64,000 nt of DNA from JAODBJ01 sp963782465. Lineage in GTDB: Bacteria > Actinomycetota > Acidimicrobiia > IMCC26256 > PALSA-610. The notes beneath the pieces are model-generated. The model was not told the DNA's origin and searched no databases. It worked only from the letters and a program-made list of their open reading frames with translations. The first letter of the stretch is position 1. Every line of letters begins with the position of its first letter. Positions 38,687 through 47,879 of this stretch are shown piece by piece. Made by a program: the position numbers and the translations under genes. The stretch lies in NCBI GenBank assembly GCA_963782465.1, contig CAWAJR010000005.1, positions 62,001 through 126,000 of the forward strand, given 5' to 3'.

Positions 38687-40279
38687 TCAGGCGGTGTCGT
38701 GGAGGACGGCCATCGCGGCGTTGCGGCCGTTGAGCGCGATGACGCTGCCGGCCGGATGGGTGGCGGCGCCGCAGAGGTAGACGCCGGGCATGCCCGTGCG
38801 GGGCGCGAAGCGGTGCTGCCACATCTGGTCGGGCATGCATTCGCCCTGGAAGATGTGGCCGCCGGTGAGGCCGATGCGGCGTTCGATGTCGGGCGGGCCG
38901 AGCACGTCGATCTCCTCGACGCATGCGTGGATGTCGGGCGAGAACCGGCCGATCAGATCGAGCACCTGGCGGCCGATCTCGTCGCGGCGCGAGTCCCAGT
39001 CGCCGTCGGCGAGCGTGTACGGCGCGTACTGCACGAACGCGCTCATCGTGTGCTTGCCCGCGGGTGCGACGGTCGGGTCGTACGCGCTCTGGAAGTAGAG
39101 CTCGGCGAACCCGGGCCGCGGGACACCGCGCGTGCAGTCTTCGAATGCCGCTTGCGCCTCGTCGATCGGCAGCGCGATCGACACCGGCGCGCGGTTCGGG
39201 TAGCCGGCGCCGGGCGCGGCGGTCCAGGTGGGCAACCGCCCGAGCCCGCAGTTGACCTTCATCACCGGGCTCTGCGTGCGCCACCCGTCGACCTTGGCTC
39301 TGAAACTCGGAGCCGCGTCGTCGCCGCAGAGCGCGAGGGTCACTTTCGGGTCGGCGTTCGACACGACCACGCGGGCGCGGACCCGCTCGCCGCCTTCGAG
39401 TTCGACACCTTCGCCGGGCACGATGCGCCCGACACGTACACCGCTCGCGAGGACCACGCCGAGGTCGGCGGCGGCTTCGGCGATCGCGAACGAGATGCGA
39501 CCCATGCCCCCTTCGACATAGCCCCACGCCATGGGCACGTTCTCGATGGTGCCCGAGAAGTGCATCAGCTTGATCGACGCCGTTCCCGGGTCGCGCGGGC
39601 CGGCCCACGCGCCGATCACGCCCTGGCCGTAGAGCGCGGTGTGGAGGCGTTCGTCCTTGCAGTAGCGGGGAATGACCTCGGCGATCGACGTGTGGAACAC
39701 GGTGCCGATCAGGTCGGTGTCGTGGCCGAGCATCGCCTCGATCTCGTCGCGGTCGGGTGCGTCGCCCGCCCACGCGTCACGCGGTCCCTCGCGCAGCGCC
39801 CGCCGGATCTGGTCGAAGAAGTCTTCGTACGCGAACTGGCCTTCGATATCGGCGTCGCTGAACCCGTTGGCCCGCAGGTTCGCGACGGTCGCGTCGTGGT
39901 CGAGGAACTGCACGTACGAGGTGCCGTCGTCGAACGGGCACCACATGCCGGGGTCGGTGACGTAGACCTTGTAGCCGTACCGGCGAAGGTCGAGTTCGTC
40001 GATCACGAGCGGGTCGAGCAACCCGACGACGTAGGCGCACGGGCTCACCTTGTAGGCCGGGTCGGCGAACGGCTCCTCGAGCGTGCACGCTCCGCCGAGG
40101 CGGTCACGCGCCTCGAGAACCAGCACCGACTTTCCCGCGCGAGCGAGGTACGCGGCCGCGGTGAGGCCGTTGTGACCACCACCGACGACCACCACATCCC
40201 ACTCGCGCGCGGCAAGGTCGCGCACCGGCATCGGGAGGCCAACCCGCCCGAGGGCCGCTTGGATGGTCCCGGCGGTCAC
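38687..40279 (-). CDS. PYROXD2/phytoene-dehydrogenase-like FAD oxidoreductase
   Basis: This 530-residue flavoprotein begins with the dinucleotide-binding motif VVVVGGGHNGLTAAAYLARA and ELARD-type loop VLVLEARDRLGGACTLEE. The C-terminal FAD contact is GVYLCGAATHPAGSVIALNG. The PYROXD2-like branch is separate from carotenoid CrtI enzymes and its substrates are poorly known; amine or lipid oxidation are options. It lies 10 bases after a class-III aminotransferase in one operon, downstream of two CTGACTG-type operators. A second, related gene starts at 63449 next to the TetR regulator. The GTG start at 40279 is tentative. Confidence 0.85.
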   Translation of the reverse strand: MTAGTIQAALGRVGLPMPVRDLAAREWDVVVVGGGHNGLTAAAYLARAGKSVLVLEARDRLGGACTLEEPFADPAYKVSPCAYVVGLLDPLVIDELDLRRYGYKVYVTDPGMWCPFDDGTSYVQFLDHDATVANLRANGFSDADIEGQFAYEDFFDQIRRALREGPRDAWAGDAPDRDEIEAMLGHDTDLIGTVFHTSIAEVIPRYCKDERLHTALYGQGVIGAWAGPRDPGTASIKLMHFSGTIENVPMAWGYVEGGMGRISFAIAEAAADLGVVLASGVRVGRIVPGEGVELEGGERVRARVVVSNADPKVTLALCGDDAAPSFRAKVDGWRTQSPVMKVNCGLGRLPTWTAAPGAGYPNRAPVSIALPIDEAQAAFEDCTRGVPRPGFAELYFQSAYDPTVAPAGKHTMSAFVQYAPYTLADGDWDSRRDEIGRQVLDLIGRFSPDIHACVEEIDVLGPPDIERRIGLTGGHIFQGECMPDQMWQHRFAPRTGMPGVYLCGAATHPAGSVIALNGRNAAMAVLHDTA

Positions 40280-40289
40280 GGCCCGACGA

Positions 40290-41684
40290 TCACTGGCTGC
40301 GTACCGAGCGGGCGAACGTCTCCAGGTTCGTCACGAAGCGGGAAACATCTTCCACGGTGTGCTGGGCCGAGATCGTCCACTGCTCGCATTTCCCCCACGG
40401 CGGCAGGTACACGCCGCCATTGTGCTGGAAACACCAGTGCGCGTGGCCCCAACGGCCGTCGTAGTCGAGGAAGTCGCGATAGTCGCGGATGCGCGCCTCG
40501 CTGAACACGATCGCGCCCTTCGCCCCGAACGCGTTGACGTAGCCGGGCAGTTCGTAGCGGTGGAGCACGTCGAGGATTCCTTGCACCATCACGCCGCGTA
40601 GCACGTCGAAACGTTCGTACGCCTCGTGGGTGAGCACTTCGAGGAGCGTCGCACGCGCGGCGGCCATCGTGAGCGGGTTGCCGTTGAACGTTCCGACCTG
40701 GTCGTAACGGCCGTCGGCGATCAGGCCCATCAGTTCGTGCGTGCCGCCGATCGCCCCGCAGGGCAGTCCGCCGCCGAGTGCCTTCGCGAGGCAGACGAGG
40801 TCGGGGGTGACCCCCGACCGTTCGACCATGCCGCCCGGCGCGACTGCGAGGCCGGTCTTCACCTCGTCGAACGCGAGGTAGGCACCGTGCGCGTGGGTGA
40901 TCTCCTTCAGCGCCGCGAGGTAACCGTCGGGCGGCGCGATCACACCGATGTTCATCATCATCGGTTCGACGATCATCCCGGCGATCTCGCCCGGGTGGTC
41001 GAGAAAGGCGCGCTCGACGGCGGCGGCGTCGCCGAAGGGCACGACGACCGTGAACTGCGCGATCTCCTCGGGGATCCCACCTTCGGCGGCGACGGACCGC
41101 GGCCGGCGCGCCGGCCCGGCGTCGGCGATGTCGGGGTACACCGACACTTGCACGGCGTCGTGGTGGCCGTGGTAGCTGCCTTCGACCTTGATGATGCGCG
41201 CCCGGCCGGTGGCTGCCCGCATGAGGTGGACCGCGTCCATCGTCGCTTCGGTGCCGGAGTTGTTGAACCGCCACAGCGGTAACCCGAAACGGCGCGCCAG
41301 CTCCGCGGAGACGGTGATGACGTCGGCGGTGGGTTGCGCGAAGTGCGTGCCGAGCTCGACCCGGTTCTGTACCGCCCGCACCACCGCGGGGTGCGCGTGG
41401 CCCACGAGCATCGCACCGAACCCGGCGTGGAGATCGACGTACTCGGTGCCGTCGGCGTCGAACACCCGCGAGCCCCGACCATGGCTCACCCAGATGGGGC
41501 ACGGCGGCGCCGCCTGCCAGCTCGACGCGACCCCACCCGCGAGCGTCGCCGAGGCCTCCCGCGTGAGCCGGGCCGATGCCGGCGTACGCCCCAGGAGTTG
41601 GAGTTCCTGCCGTTCGATGAGCCCGTCGAGGACGTGCTCATCGCCGACGTTGCCGTCGACCTCCGACGGGATGACGAGGGCCAT
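40290..41684 (-). CDS. Class-III aminotransferase of the glutamate-1-semialdehyde aminomutase type
   Basis: This 464-residue PLP enzyme shows RFNNSGTEATMDAVHLMRAA, GSYHGHHDAVQVS, LAFDEVKTGLAVAPGG with the cofactor Asp, and LVCLAKALGGGLPCGAIGG with the Schiff-base lysine. It resembles glutamate-1-semialdehyde aminomutase but has a 45-residue N-terminal extension and no other haem gene nearby, so a catabolic amine or beta-amino-acid transaminase is more likely. It is the first gene of an operon with the FAD oxidoreductase. The -10 candidate TAGATT is at about 41739-41744, between two operators. Confidence 0.85.
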   Translation of the reverse strand: MALVIPSEVDGNVGDEHVLDGLIERQELQLLGRTPASARLTREASATLAGGVASSWQAAPPCPIWVSHGRGSRVFDADGTEYVDLHAGFGAMLVGHAHPAVVRAVQNRVELGTHFAQPTADVITVSAELARRFGLPLWRFNNSGTEATMDAVHLMRAATGRARIIKVEGSYHGHHDAVQVSVYPDIADAGPARRPRSVAAEGGIPEEIAQFTVVVPFGDAAAVERAFLDHPGEIAGMIVEPMMMNIGVIAPPDGYLAALKEITHAHGAYLAFDEVKTGLAVAPGGMVERSGVTPDLVCLAKALGGGLPCGAIGGTHELMGLIADGRYDQVGTFNGNPLTMAAARATLLEVLTHEAYERFDVLRGVMVQGILDVLHRYELPGYVNAFGAKGAIVFSEARIRDYRDFLDYDGRWGHAHWCFQHNGGVYLPPWGKCEQWTISAQHTVEDVSRFVTNLETFARSVRSQ

Positions 41685-41719
41685 GGGGACCGATCTGGCC
41701 GCCTACCGGGGCCGGTCAA

Positions 41720-41735
41720 CTGACTGATGCGTCAG
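41720..41735. promoter_or_regulatory. Imperfect copy of the CTGACTG-NN-CAGTCAG operator
   Basis: CTGACTGATGCGTCAG matches the full operator with two changes in the right half. It lies 10 bases before the better copy at 41746 and just downstream of the TAGATT -10 candidate for the minus-strand aminotransferase operon, where a repressor would block initiation. Confidence 0.5.
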
Positions 41736-41745
41736 CACAATCTAA

Positions 41746-41761
41746 CTGACTGTTCAGTCAG
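41746..41761. promoter_or_regulatory. CTGACTG-NN-CAGTCAG operator (TetR-type) of the aminotransferase/FAD operon
   Basis: CTGACTGTTCAGTCAG is a perfect 7+7 dyad, and the match extends to TAACTGACTGTTCAGTCAGT. The same palindrome with AT at the centre is at 61618-61633 before a Rieske gene and the TetR gene behind it. It is placed just upstream of the -10 candidate of the minus-strand operon. Confidence 0.65.
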
Positions 41762-41936
41762 TAACGTAGCTCGGCCCCGAGGCCCGGCGCAACGACCGAC
41801 CGGCACAGACATCCATCGGGTTCCCACGGCGCGCAGATGCGACAATGCGACCCGCCGACGCGAGGCACGCAGGAACACCCGAATTCAGGCGACACCCAAA
41901 ACCTATGTTGCCGCGAAAACGACGCCACGCGGCGCG

Positions 41937-42176
41937 GTGAGCGAGCGCAGCGAGCGAACTCGCCAGCGAGCGACGGAGCGACGAGCCCCCTGGGCGAGGA
42001 GCGACCGAGCGAGCGAGAAAGTGCGAGCGACGGAGCGACGAGCCCCCTGGGCGAGGAACGACGAGCGAGCGAGCGTGCGGTGAGCGAGCGCAGCGAGCGA
42101 ACTCGCCAGCGAGCGACGGAGCGACGAGCCCCCTGGGCGAGGAACGACCGAGCGAGCGAAACAGCAAGGAGGAGCG
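41937..42176. repeat. GTGAGCGAGCG repeat block before the ALDH gene
   Basis: GTGAGCGAGCGCAGCGAGCG starts at 41937 and again at 42080 (143 bp apart). A second module, GCGAGCGACGGAGCGACGAG plus CCCCCTGGGCGAGGA, occurs at 41966, 42023 and 42109. The following gene itself opens GTGAGCGAGCGG. The first module is shared with the 84-bp repeats at 16121. Upstream, 41771-41936 holds no gene I can support; TATGTT at 41904-41909 is a possible -10 element. Confidence 0.85.
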
Positions 42177-43760
42177 GTGAGCGAGCGGGACAACACCACG
42201 TTTCGGGTGACGTACGCGACGTTGAGCGCCGACAACGACGAGTTGCACGCTGCGTTCGACCGCGGGATCGTCGCTGTCCGCGCGGGCCTCGGGCGCGACC
42301 GGCCGTTCGTGATCGGTGGGCAGGAACGGGCGGGCGCGGGCGGCGCCGCGCTCGACGAGCGCTCGCCCAGCGATGCCGACCTGCGCATCGCGACGATCGC
42401 CACCGCGTCGGCGGCCGATGTCGCCGACGCGGTCGAAACCGCGCAGCGCTTCGCGCCGGCGTGGGCGGCAACGCCGTGGGAGGAGCGGGCCGCGACGCTC
42501 GAACGGGCCGCCGACCTGATCTCGCAACGCCGGTTCGAACTGTCGGCGACGATGACGATGGAGGTGGGCAAGAACCGTCTCGAAGCGCTCGGCGACGTCG
42601 AGGAAACCGCCGACCTGATCCGCTACTACGCCCACCAGCTGCGCGACCACCACGGGTTCGCCCTCGACATGGAGCGCCTGTCGCCGAACGAGGCGACGTT
42701 CGACGTGATGCGCCCGTACGGCGTGTGGGCGGTCGTCGCACCGTTCAACTTCCCGATGGCGCTCGCGATCGCGCCGGCCGCGGCGGCGTTGATCGTCGGC
42801 AACACCGTCGTGCTCAAACCGTCGGAGCAGGGGGCGGTCACGTCGTTGCTCGGCTGTGAGGCGCTGTGGGACGCCGGGGTGCCGGCCGATGCGCTTTCGG
42901 CGGTGACGGGCCCGGGCGATACGGTCGGCGCGGCGCTCGTCGCCGACCCGCGGGTGAACGGGGTGACGTTCACCGGTTCGTATGACGTCGGGATGAGTAT
43001 CTGGCGCGCGGCGCGGGAGGGTTCGTGGCCGCGGCCGGTCGTGTGCGAGATGGGCGGGAAGAACCCGGTGCTCGTTGCCGCGTCGGCCGACCTGGAGCTC
43101 GCGGTCGAGGGCGCGGCGCGCTCGGCGTTCGGGTACACGGGGCAGAAATGTTCGGCGGCGTCGCGCGCGTACGTCGAGCAGTCGGTGTACGACGAGTTCG
43201 TCGACCGGCTGGCGCGGCGCGCCAACGAAGTGGTGGTCGGCGATCCCCTCGACCGAGATGTGTTCATGGGCCCGGTGATCGATGCGGCCGCAGTGGCCCG
43301 TTACGAGCGGGCGGTCGACGAGGCGAAACGAACCGGCCGGGTGGTCGCGGGCGGCCGGCGCCTCGCCGATGGCGAGCTGGCACGCGGCCATTTCGTCGCG
43401 CCGACGGTTGTCGAAGCGCCGGTCGACGGGCGTTTGTTCGCCGACGAGCTGTTCGTGCCGTTCATCGCGGTTGCACCGGTCGGGTCGCTCGACGAAGCGA
43501 TTATGCGGGCCAACTCGTCGGCGCTCGGGCTGACCGCGGGCCTCTTCAGTCGCGAGCAGGCCGACATCGACCGTTTCCTCGAAGGCATCGACGCCGGTGT
43601 GGTGTACGTGAACCGGAAGGCCGGCGCGACGACTGGCGCGTGGCCGGGCGTGCAGCCCTTCGGTGGTTGGAAGGGCTCGGGCACGAACGGGAAGGCGGGC
43701 GGCGGCCCGTACTACCTGCAGCAGTACCTGAGGGAACAGAGCCGCACGATCGTCGGCTGA
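42177..43760 (+). CDS. pruA: L-glutamate gamma-semialdehyde (1-pyrroline-5-carboxylate) dehydrogenase
   Basis: This 527-residue aldehyde dehydrogenase oxidises glutamate semialdehyde to glutamate in proline, ornithine and arginine breakdown. The catalytic Glu is in VVCEMGGKNPVLV and the Cys in GYTGQKCSAASRAYV; VAPFNFPMALAIAP holds the conserved Asn. The C-terminus FGGWKGSGTNGKAGGGPYYL and the QQYLREQSRT that follows are characteristic of this subgroup. GTG 42177 has an AAGGAGG site 6 nt upstream and sits right behind the GTGAGCGAGCG repeat block. No proline dehydrogenase is adjacent. The 3' end overlaps the convergent S58 gene by 49 bases. Confidence 0.88.
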   Translation: MSERDNTTFRVTYATLSADNDELHAAFDRGIVAVRAGLGRDRPFVIGGQERAGAGGAALDERSPSDADLRIATIATASAADVADAVETAQRFAPAWAATPWEERAATLERAADLISQRRFELSATMTMEVGKNRLEALGDVEETADLIRYYAHQLRDHHGFALDMERLSPNEATFDVMRPYGVWAVVAPFNFPMALAIAPAAAALIVGNTVVLKPSEQGAVTSLLGCEALWDAGVPADALSAVTGPGDTVGAALVADPRVNGVTFTGSYDVGMSIWRAAREGSWPRPVVCEMGGKNPVLVAASADLELAVEGAARSAFGYTGQKCSAASRAYVEQSVYDEFVDRLARRANEVVVGDPLDRDVFMGPVIDAAAVARYERAVDEAKRTGRVVAGGRRLADGELARGHFVAPTVVEAPVDGRLFADELFVPFIAVAPVGSLDEAIMRANSSALGLTAGLFSREQADIDRFLEGIDAGVVYVNRKAGATTGAWPGVQPFGGWKGSGTNGKAGGGPYYLQQYLREQSRTIVG

Positions 43761-44890
43761 GGCGCCGACCGGCTGACCCGGCTAGCGGCCCCGCGGACCG
43801 ATTCGACGGGGAAGGCGGGAACGACGCGCCCGGCGGTGCCGGTCACTTCGCTCGCGACGAAGATCGCGTCGAGCGCGGCTTCTTCGGTGGCTTCGACCAC
43901 GCCCGCGAAGAGGCCGTCGATCCACGTTCCCGCCGGCGGGAGGGCCAGCGGTTCGGCGAAGCGCGCGTCGCGCGGGGAGCGGGTCGAGGTGCTGAACCCG
44001 AGGAAGATCTCGCCGCTGCCGTGATGCCCGACCGAACCGACACGCGCGAGCCCGAGACCGGCGCGCCGCGCCAGGCGGCTGCAGCCGTGGGTATCGAGGG
44101 GTGCGTCGGTCGCGACCACCACGAGGCACGACCCGGCGGGCCGGCGAGAACCACCACCGAAGCCCTGCGCGGCAAGCTCGCGCCCGACCGGCCGGCCGTC
44201 GACGGTGAGCCGGTCGATCGAGCCGAAATTGGCGAGCAGCAGCACACCGACGGTCGCGTCGAGTTCGGCGACGTACCTCGACGCCGAACCGATACCGCCC
44301 TTGCACCCGAACGCGACCATCCCGGTGCCGGCACCGACCGCGCCGAGCGCCGGCGCGTCGCGGCTCGCGACCCGCAACGCCTCCCGCGCGTGCTCGACCC
44401 GCACGGTGCGAGCCCGCGCGTCGTCGAGCCAGGAGTCGTCGCATTCGCCGACGACGGGGATGACGACGTCTTCGATGCCGTTCCCGGCGGCGGGCACCGC
44501 CTCGAACACCGCGTCGACGACCGCGTCGAAACACCGCCCGACCGCGGTCGTGCCGGTGAGCAGTACCGGCGTCTCGAGCATCCCCCATTCGGCGATCTCC
44601 ACCGATCCGGTCAGTTCCCCGGCGCCGTTCAGGACCGCAGTTCCCGCGGCCATCGGGTGCAGGAACAGGTCGTCGATCGGGGCCGGCACGATCGCGGTGA
44701 CGCCGGTGCGCGCCGCGCCGTGACCGCGTTCGCCGTCGTACCAGCAGGTCACGTGCCCGACCCGCACGGCGCCGACGTCGACGATGCTGTTCGTCGGCCC
44801 GGCGGCAGGGACCCGATCTCGAGGCCGAGTTCGCGCGCGCGGGGGCGAGGTGAAGGTGGCGAGGAATGCACTGACGGCGACGCTACTCAT
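43712..44890 (-). CDS. P1 (S58/DmpA) family peptidase
   Basis: This 392-residue protein belongs to the self-cleaving N-terminal-nucleophile aminopeptidases that include DmpA and BapA, acting on D- or beta-amino-acid peptides. The family core is TNSIVDVGAVRVGH near the start, LNGAGELTGSVEIAEWG, and FGCKGGIGSASRYVAEL, where the Ser after GGIG is the expected nucleophile formed by self-cleavage. The first 35 residues are proline/arginine-rich and a later start is possible. It is divergent from the HDAC-type gene with only 18 bases between starts, and its end overlaps pruA. Confidence 0.87.
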   Translation of the reverse strand: MSSVAVSAFLATFTSPPRARTRPRDRVPAAGPTNSIVDVGAVRVGHVTCWYDGERGHGAARTGVTAIVPAPIDDLFLHPMAAGTAVLNGAGELTGSVEIAEWGMLETPVLLTGTTAVGRCFDAVVDAVFEAVPAAGNGIEDVVIPVVGECDDSWLDDARARTVRVEHAREALRVASRDAPALGAVGAGTGMVAFGCKGGIGSASRYVAELDATVGVLLLANFGSIDRLTVDGRPVGRELAAQGFGGGSRRPAGSCLVVVATDAPLDTHGCSRLARRAGLGLARVGSVGHHGSGEIFLGFSTSTRSPRDARFAEPLALPPAGTWIDGLFAGVVEATEEAALDAIFVASEVTGTAGRVVPAFPVESVRGAASRVSRSAPQPTIVRLCSLRYCCR

Positions 44891-44908
44891 GCCGGTAGCG
44901 TCGCCGCC

Positions 44909-45973
44909 GTGCGTATGCCGGTCGTGTGGTCGGAGCGCCACCGAGGGCACGCCACCGACGGTGGCTACTGGCTCGGCGTGCGCCTCCCGGGTGACGAAGA
45001 ACCCGAACGCGGCGACCTGCTGCGCGACGCGCTGCTGGCGGCAGGGGCGCCGATCAGCGCGCTCGTCGAGCACGGCGATGCCGCGCTGTTGGCGGTGCAC
45101 ACCGGCGAGTTCGTCGAGTTCATGGCCGGCGCCTACGACCGGTGGGTCGCGGCGGGGTACGCGAAGGATCCCGGCCAACCGGTCGTCGTGCCCTACGTGT
45201 TCGCGTTGCGGCAACTCACGCCGGGCCGCGCCGCGCACGCTGCCGCGTCGGTGCACGCCGAGGTTGGCCGCTTCGCGATCGACACCATGACGTTGATCGG
45301 CGCCGCGACCTACGACGCGGCGCGCGCCGCCGTCGACTGTGCCCTGACTGCGGCCGACCTCGTCCTCGACGGCCGGCGCGGCGCGTACGCCGCGGTGCGC
45401 CCACCCGGCCATCACGCCGGCGCCGACTTCTTCGGCGGCTCCTGCTACCTGAACAACGCGGCGTGCGCGGCGCAGTACCTGCGCGACCGCGGGGTCGCCC
45501 GCGTCGCCGTGATCGACGTCGATGCCCATCACGGCAACGGCACCCAGGAGATCTTCTACGACCGCGACGACGTGTTCTACGGGTCGGTGCACGTCGACCC
45601 GGGCGCGGGTTGGTTCCCGCACTTCGTCGGGTTCGCCGAGGAGCGCGGCCACGGCGACGGTATCGGCGCCAACCACAACATCCCGCTCGCGCCGGGTGCG
45701 AGCGACGACGAATGGTTGCGCGCGATCGACGAACTCGCGACTGATGCGGCGGAGCACGGTGCCGGTGCGCTGGTCGTTTCACTCGGTGTCGACGCGTCGC
45801 GACAAGACCCGGAAAGCCCGCTGGCGGTCACCGGGGCCGGCTTCGCCGCCGCGGGACGCTGTCTTGCCGCGCTCGACCTTCCCACCGTGTTCGTACAAGA
45901 AGGCGGCTATCACCTCGGCACGTTCGCCGACCTGGTGCTGTCATTCCTCGGAGGCTTCGAAGATGGCGAGTGA
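44909..45973 (+). CDS. HDAC-superfamily deacetylase (acetylpolyamine amidohydrolase/acetoin-utilization type)
   Basis: This 354-residue Zn enzyme removes acetyl groups from amines. The charge-relay His pair is in AAVRPPGHHAGADFFGG, zinc ligands Asp and His in AVIDVDAHHGNGTQE, and the second Asp in SLGVDASRQDPES; GGYHLG near the end carries the usual Tyr. The length and the absence of a long C-terminus fit bacterial acetylpolyamine amidohydrolases, which would suit the amine-catabolic neighbours, but AcuC-like roles remain possible. GTG 44909 is supported by TAGCGT 7 nt upstream. It overlaps the S9 peptidase gene by 11 bases. Confidence 0.87.
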   Translation: MRMPVVWSERHRGHATDGGYWLGVRLPGDEEPERGDLLRDALLAAGAPISALVEHGDAALLAVHTGEFVEFMAGAYDRWVAAGYAKDPGQPVVVPYVFALRQLTPGRAAHAAASVHAEVGRFAIDTMTLIGAATYDAARAAVDCALTAADLVLDGRRGAYAAVRPPGHHAGADFFGGSCYLNNAACAAQYLRDRGVARVAVIDVDAHHGNGTQEIFYDRDDVFYGSVHVDPGAGWFPHFVGFAEERGHGDGIGANHNIPLAPGASDDEWLRAIDELATDAAEHGAGALVVSLGVDASRQDPESPLAVTGAGFAAAGRCLAALDLPTVFVQEGGYHLGTFADLVLSFLGGFEDGE

Positions 45974-47796
45974 ATTCGTCGGCACCGAACAACGGGGTGG
46001 GCTGCCGGTGCCGGCACGCCCGGAGGTCGACCCGCCGCCCCACTGGCGGCTCGAGGCGGTCGCCGCCACGGAACGCCCCCGCGATCTCGTGCTCGCACCC
46101 GATGGTTGCTCGGTCGCGTTCATCCTCGATCGCGACACTTCCGATGTCTGGACGCTCGCCCTCGGGGCCGAACCGCAGCCGGGAACCCTGCGACGCATCA
46201 CGACCGGACGGGCGCTGATGCCCTACTGGGAAGACACGAAGCCGGCGTGGTCACCCGATGGCACCCGCATCGTGTACGCCGACGGCGGCGAACTGTTCGT
46301 TGTCGCGGCGGCGGGCGGACCACCGCAACGGCTGTGCGAGGCGGGGAACCCGATGTGGCTCGACGATCAACGCATCGTCGTGACCGTGGAACGCGACCGT
46401 TGCACTCGGCTCGCCGTCGTCGAGGTCGACGACCCATCGCCCCAGACGCTCGCGGCCGGTAACGGCGACTGCGGCGCGGCGGCGATCGCCCCCGATCGCG
46501 AGCGAGTCGCGTTCGTGTTCTGGCCGCACGACGATCGCAACCGGTCCGATATCCGCATCGTGAACGAGCGCGGCGACGAAGTGCTCCTCAGCGGCACACC
46601 CGGGATGCAGGCGCGGGCCCGCGTGGTCACCCGACGGCAAACAGATCGCGTACACGTCGGAAGAACCAGGTTGGAACGAGGTGTTCGTCGTGCCCGCGAC
46701 CGGCGGTACACCCCGGCAATGCACACGCGACGAAGCCGACTTCAACGACCTCGCCTGGTCGGCTGATGGTTCCCGCATCGCCGCGACCCGCACCCGGCGC
46801 GCCTTCACCGACCTGGTCGAGATCGACGCCGCGGACGGTGCCGTGTCGATGCGCGCGACCGGCGGTTCGTGGGGCACGCCGATCTACCTTCCCGACGGCT
46901 CCATCCTTGCCACCTACGAAGACAGCGGGACCACACCCCAGATCCGGCGCGTCGCACCCGACGGCACGCAGACAACCGTCTTCGCCCCGGCACCGGCCGC
47001 GATCGTCGCCGCGCCGCACGTACGCCCGGAACGGGTCACGTTCAGTTCGTTCGACGGGCTCGAGATCGAAGGCATCCTGTACCGCCCGACGAACGCGTCG
47101 GCGAGCGCGCCGGTCGCCGCGATCGTCAACCCGCACGGTGGCCCCACCGATGCCGACGGCGACGAGTGGTACGGCCACGCGCAATATTTCGTCGACAAGG
47201 GCTACGCGTGGTTGTGCCTGAACTTCCGCGGGAGCACCAGTTACGGCCGCGAGTTCGAGCGCGCCAACCACGGCGTGTGGGGAGTCGACGACACCAAGGA
47301 TTGTCTCGCCGCCTACGACCATCTTGCGACGCTCGACTGGGTCGACGCGACCCGGGTCGCGATCTTCGGCGGTTCCTACGGGTCGTACCTCGCGCTCTGC
47401 AGCGTCGTCGACGATCCGGAACGCCGGTATCGCTGCGCGGTCGCGAAGTACGGGGATTGCGACATTCTCACGTCGTGGGCACAGGGTGATCGCGAAGGCC
47501 GCCAGGACCTCGAACGGATGATGGGGCACCCTTCCACCGCGCGGGCCGCTTACCACGCCGGGTCACCGATCCACCGCATCGAGCAACTGTCGGTGCCTCT
47601 GCTGGTCGCGCACGGCGAGCTCGACGAGCGGGTCAACCCGGCGCAGTCACGGCAACTGGTGGAGTCGTTGGCGCAGCTCGGCAAGACCTACGAGTACGTC
47701 ACATACCCGACCGAGGCGCACGGTTTCCTGCACACCGGGCCGCAGGTCGACTTCTACCGGCGGCTGGAACGGTTCTTCGATTGGTGGCTGATGTAA
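45963..47796 (+). CDS. S9 family serine peptidase, second copy, with one frameshift
   Basis: About 610 residues after repair. The N-terminal propeller has AWSPDGTRIVYADGGELF and similar blades; the C-terminal hydrolase has the nucleophile in IFGGSYGSYLALCS, Asp in AHGELDERVNPAQ and His in TEAHGFLHTG. The frame runs from ATG 45963 to about 46611-46620 (GTPGMQARA), then moves one base on to read WSPDGKQIAYTSEEPGWNEV. Removing one base, most simply a C of GGGCCC, joins them in the middle of a blade. It is distant from the S9 peptidase at 26575. It probably handles oligopeptides in the cytoplasm, next to the importer. Confidence 0.82.
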
Positions 47797-47817
47797 CACG
47801 GCATTGATGCGCTCGCC

Positions 47818-47846
47818 TTGACACCGGCGCGAGCCGTCGGGAGAAT
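47818..47846 (+). promoter_or_regulatory. Consensus-like promoter of the ABC importer operon
   Basis: TTGACA (47818-47823), a 17-nt spacer and GAGAAT (47841-47846) make the clearest -35/-10 pair in the window. The transcript would have a leader of about 28 nt containing GGAGGGG before ATG 47880, so this gene is leadered, unlike many neighbours. Confidence 0.65.
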
Positions 47847-47879
47847 CGCCGCCTTCCTACGGCGGGCGGAGGGGTCCTC

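Noticed and set aside
41727..42083. 118-codon frame upstream of the glutamate-semialdehyde dehydrogenase
   Set aside because: It runs through operator and repeat DNA, has no recognisable domain and its second half is just translated repeat.
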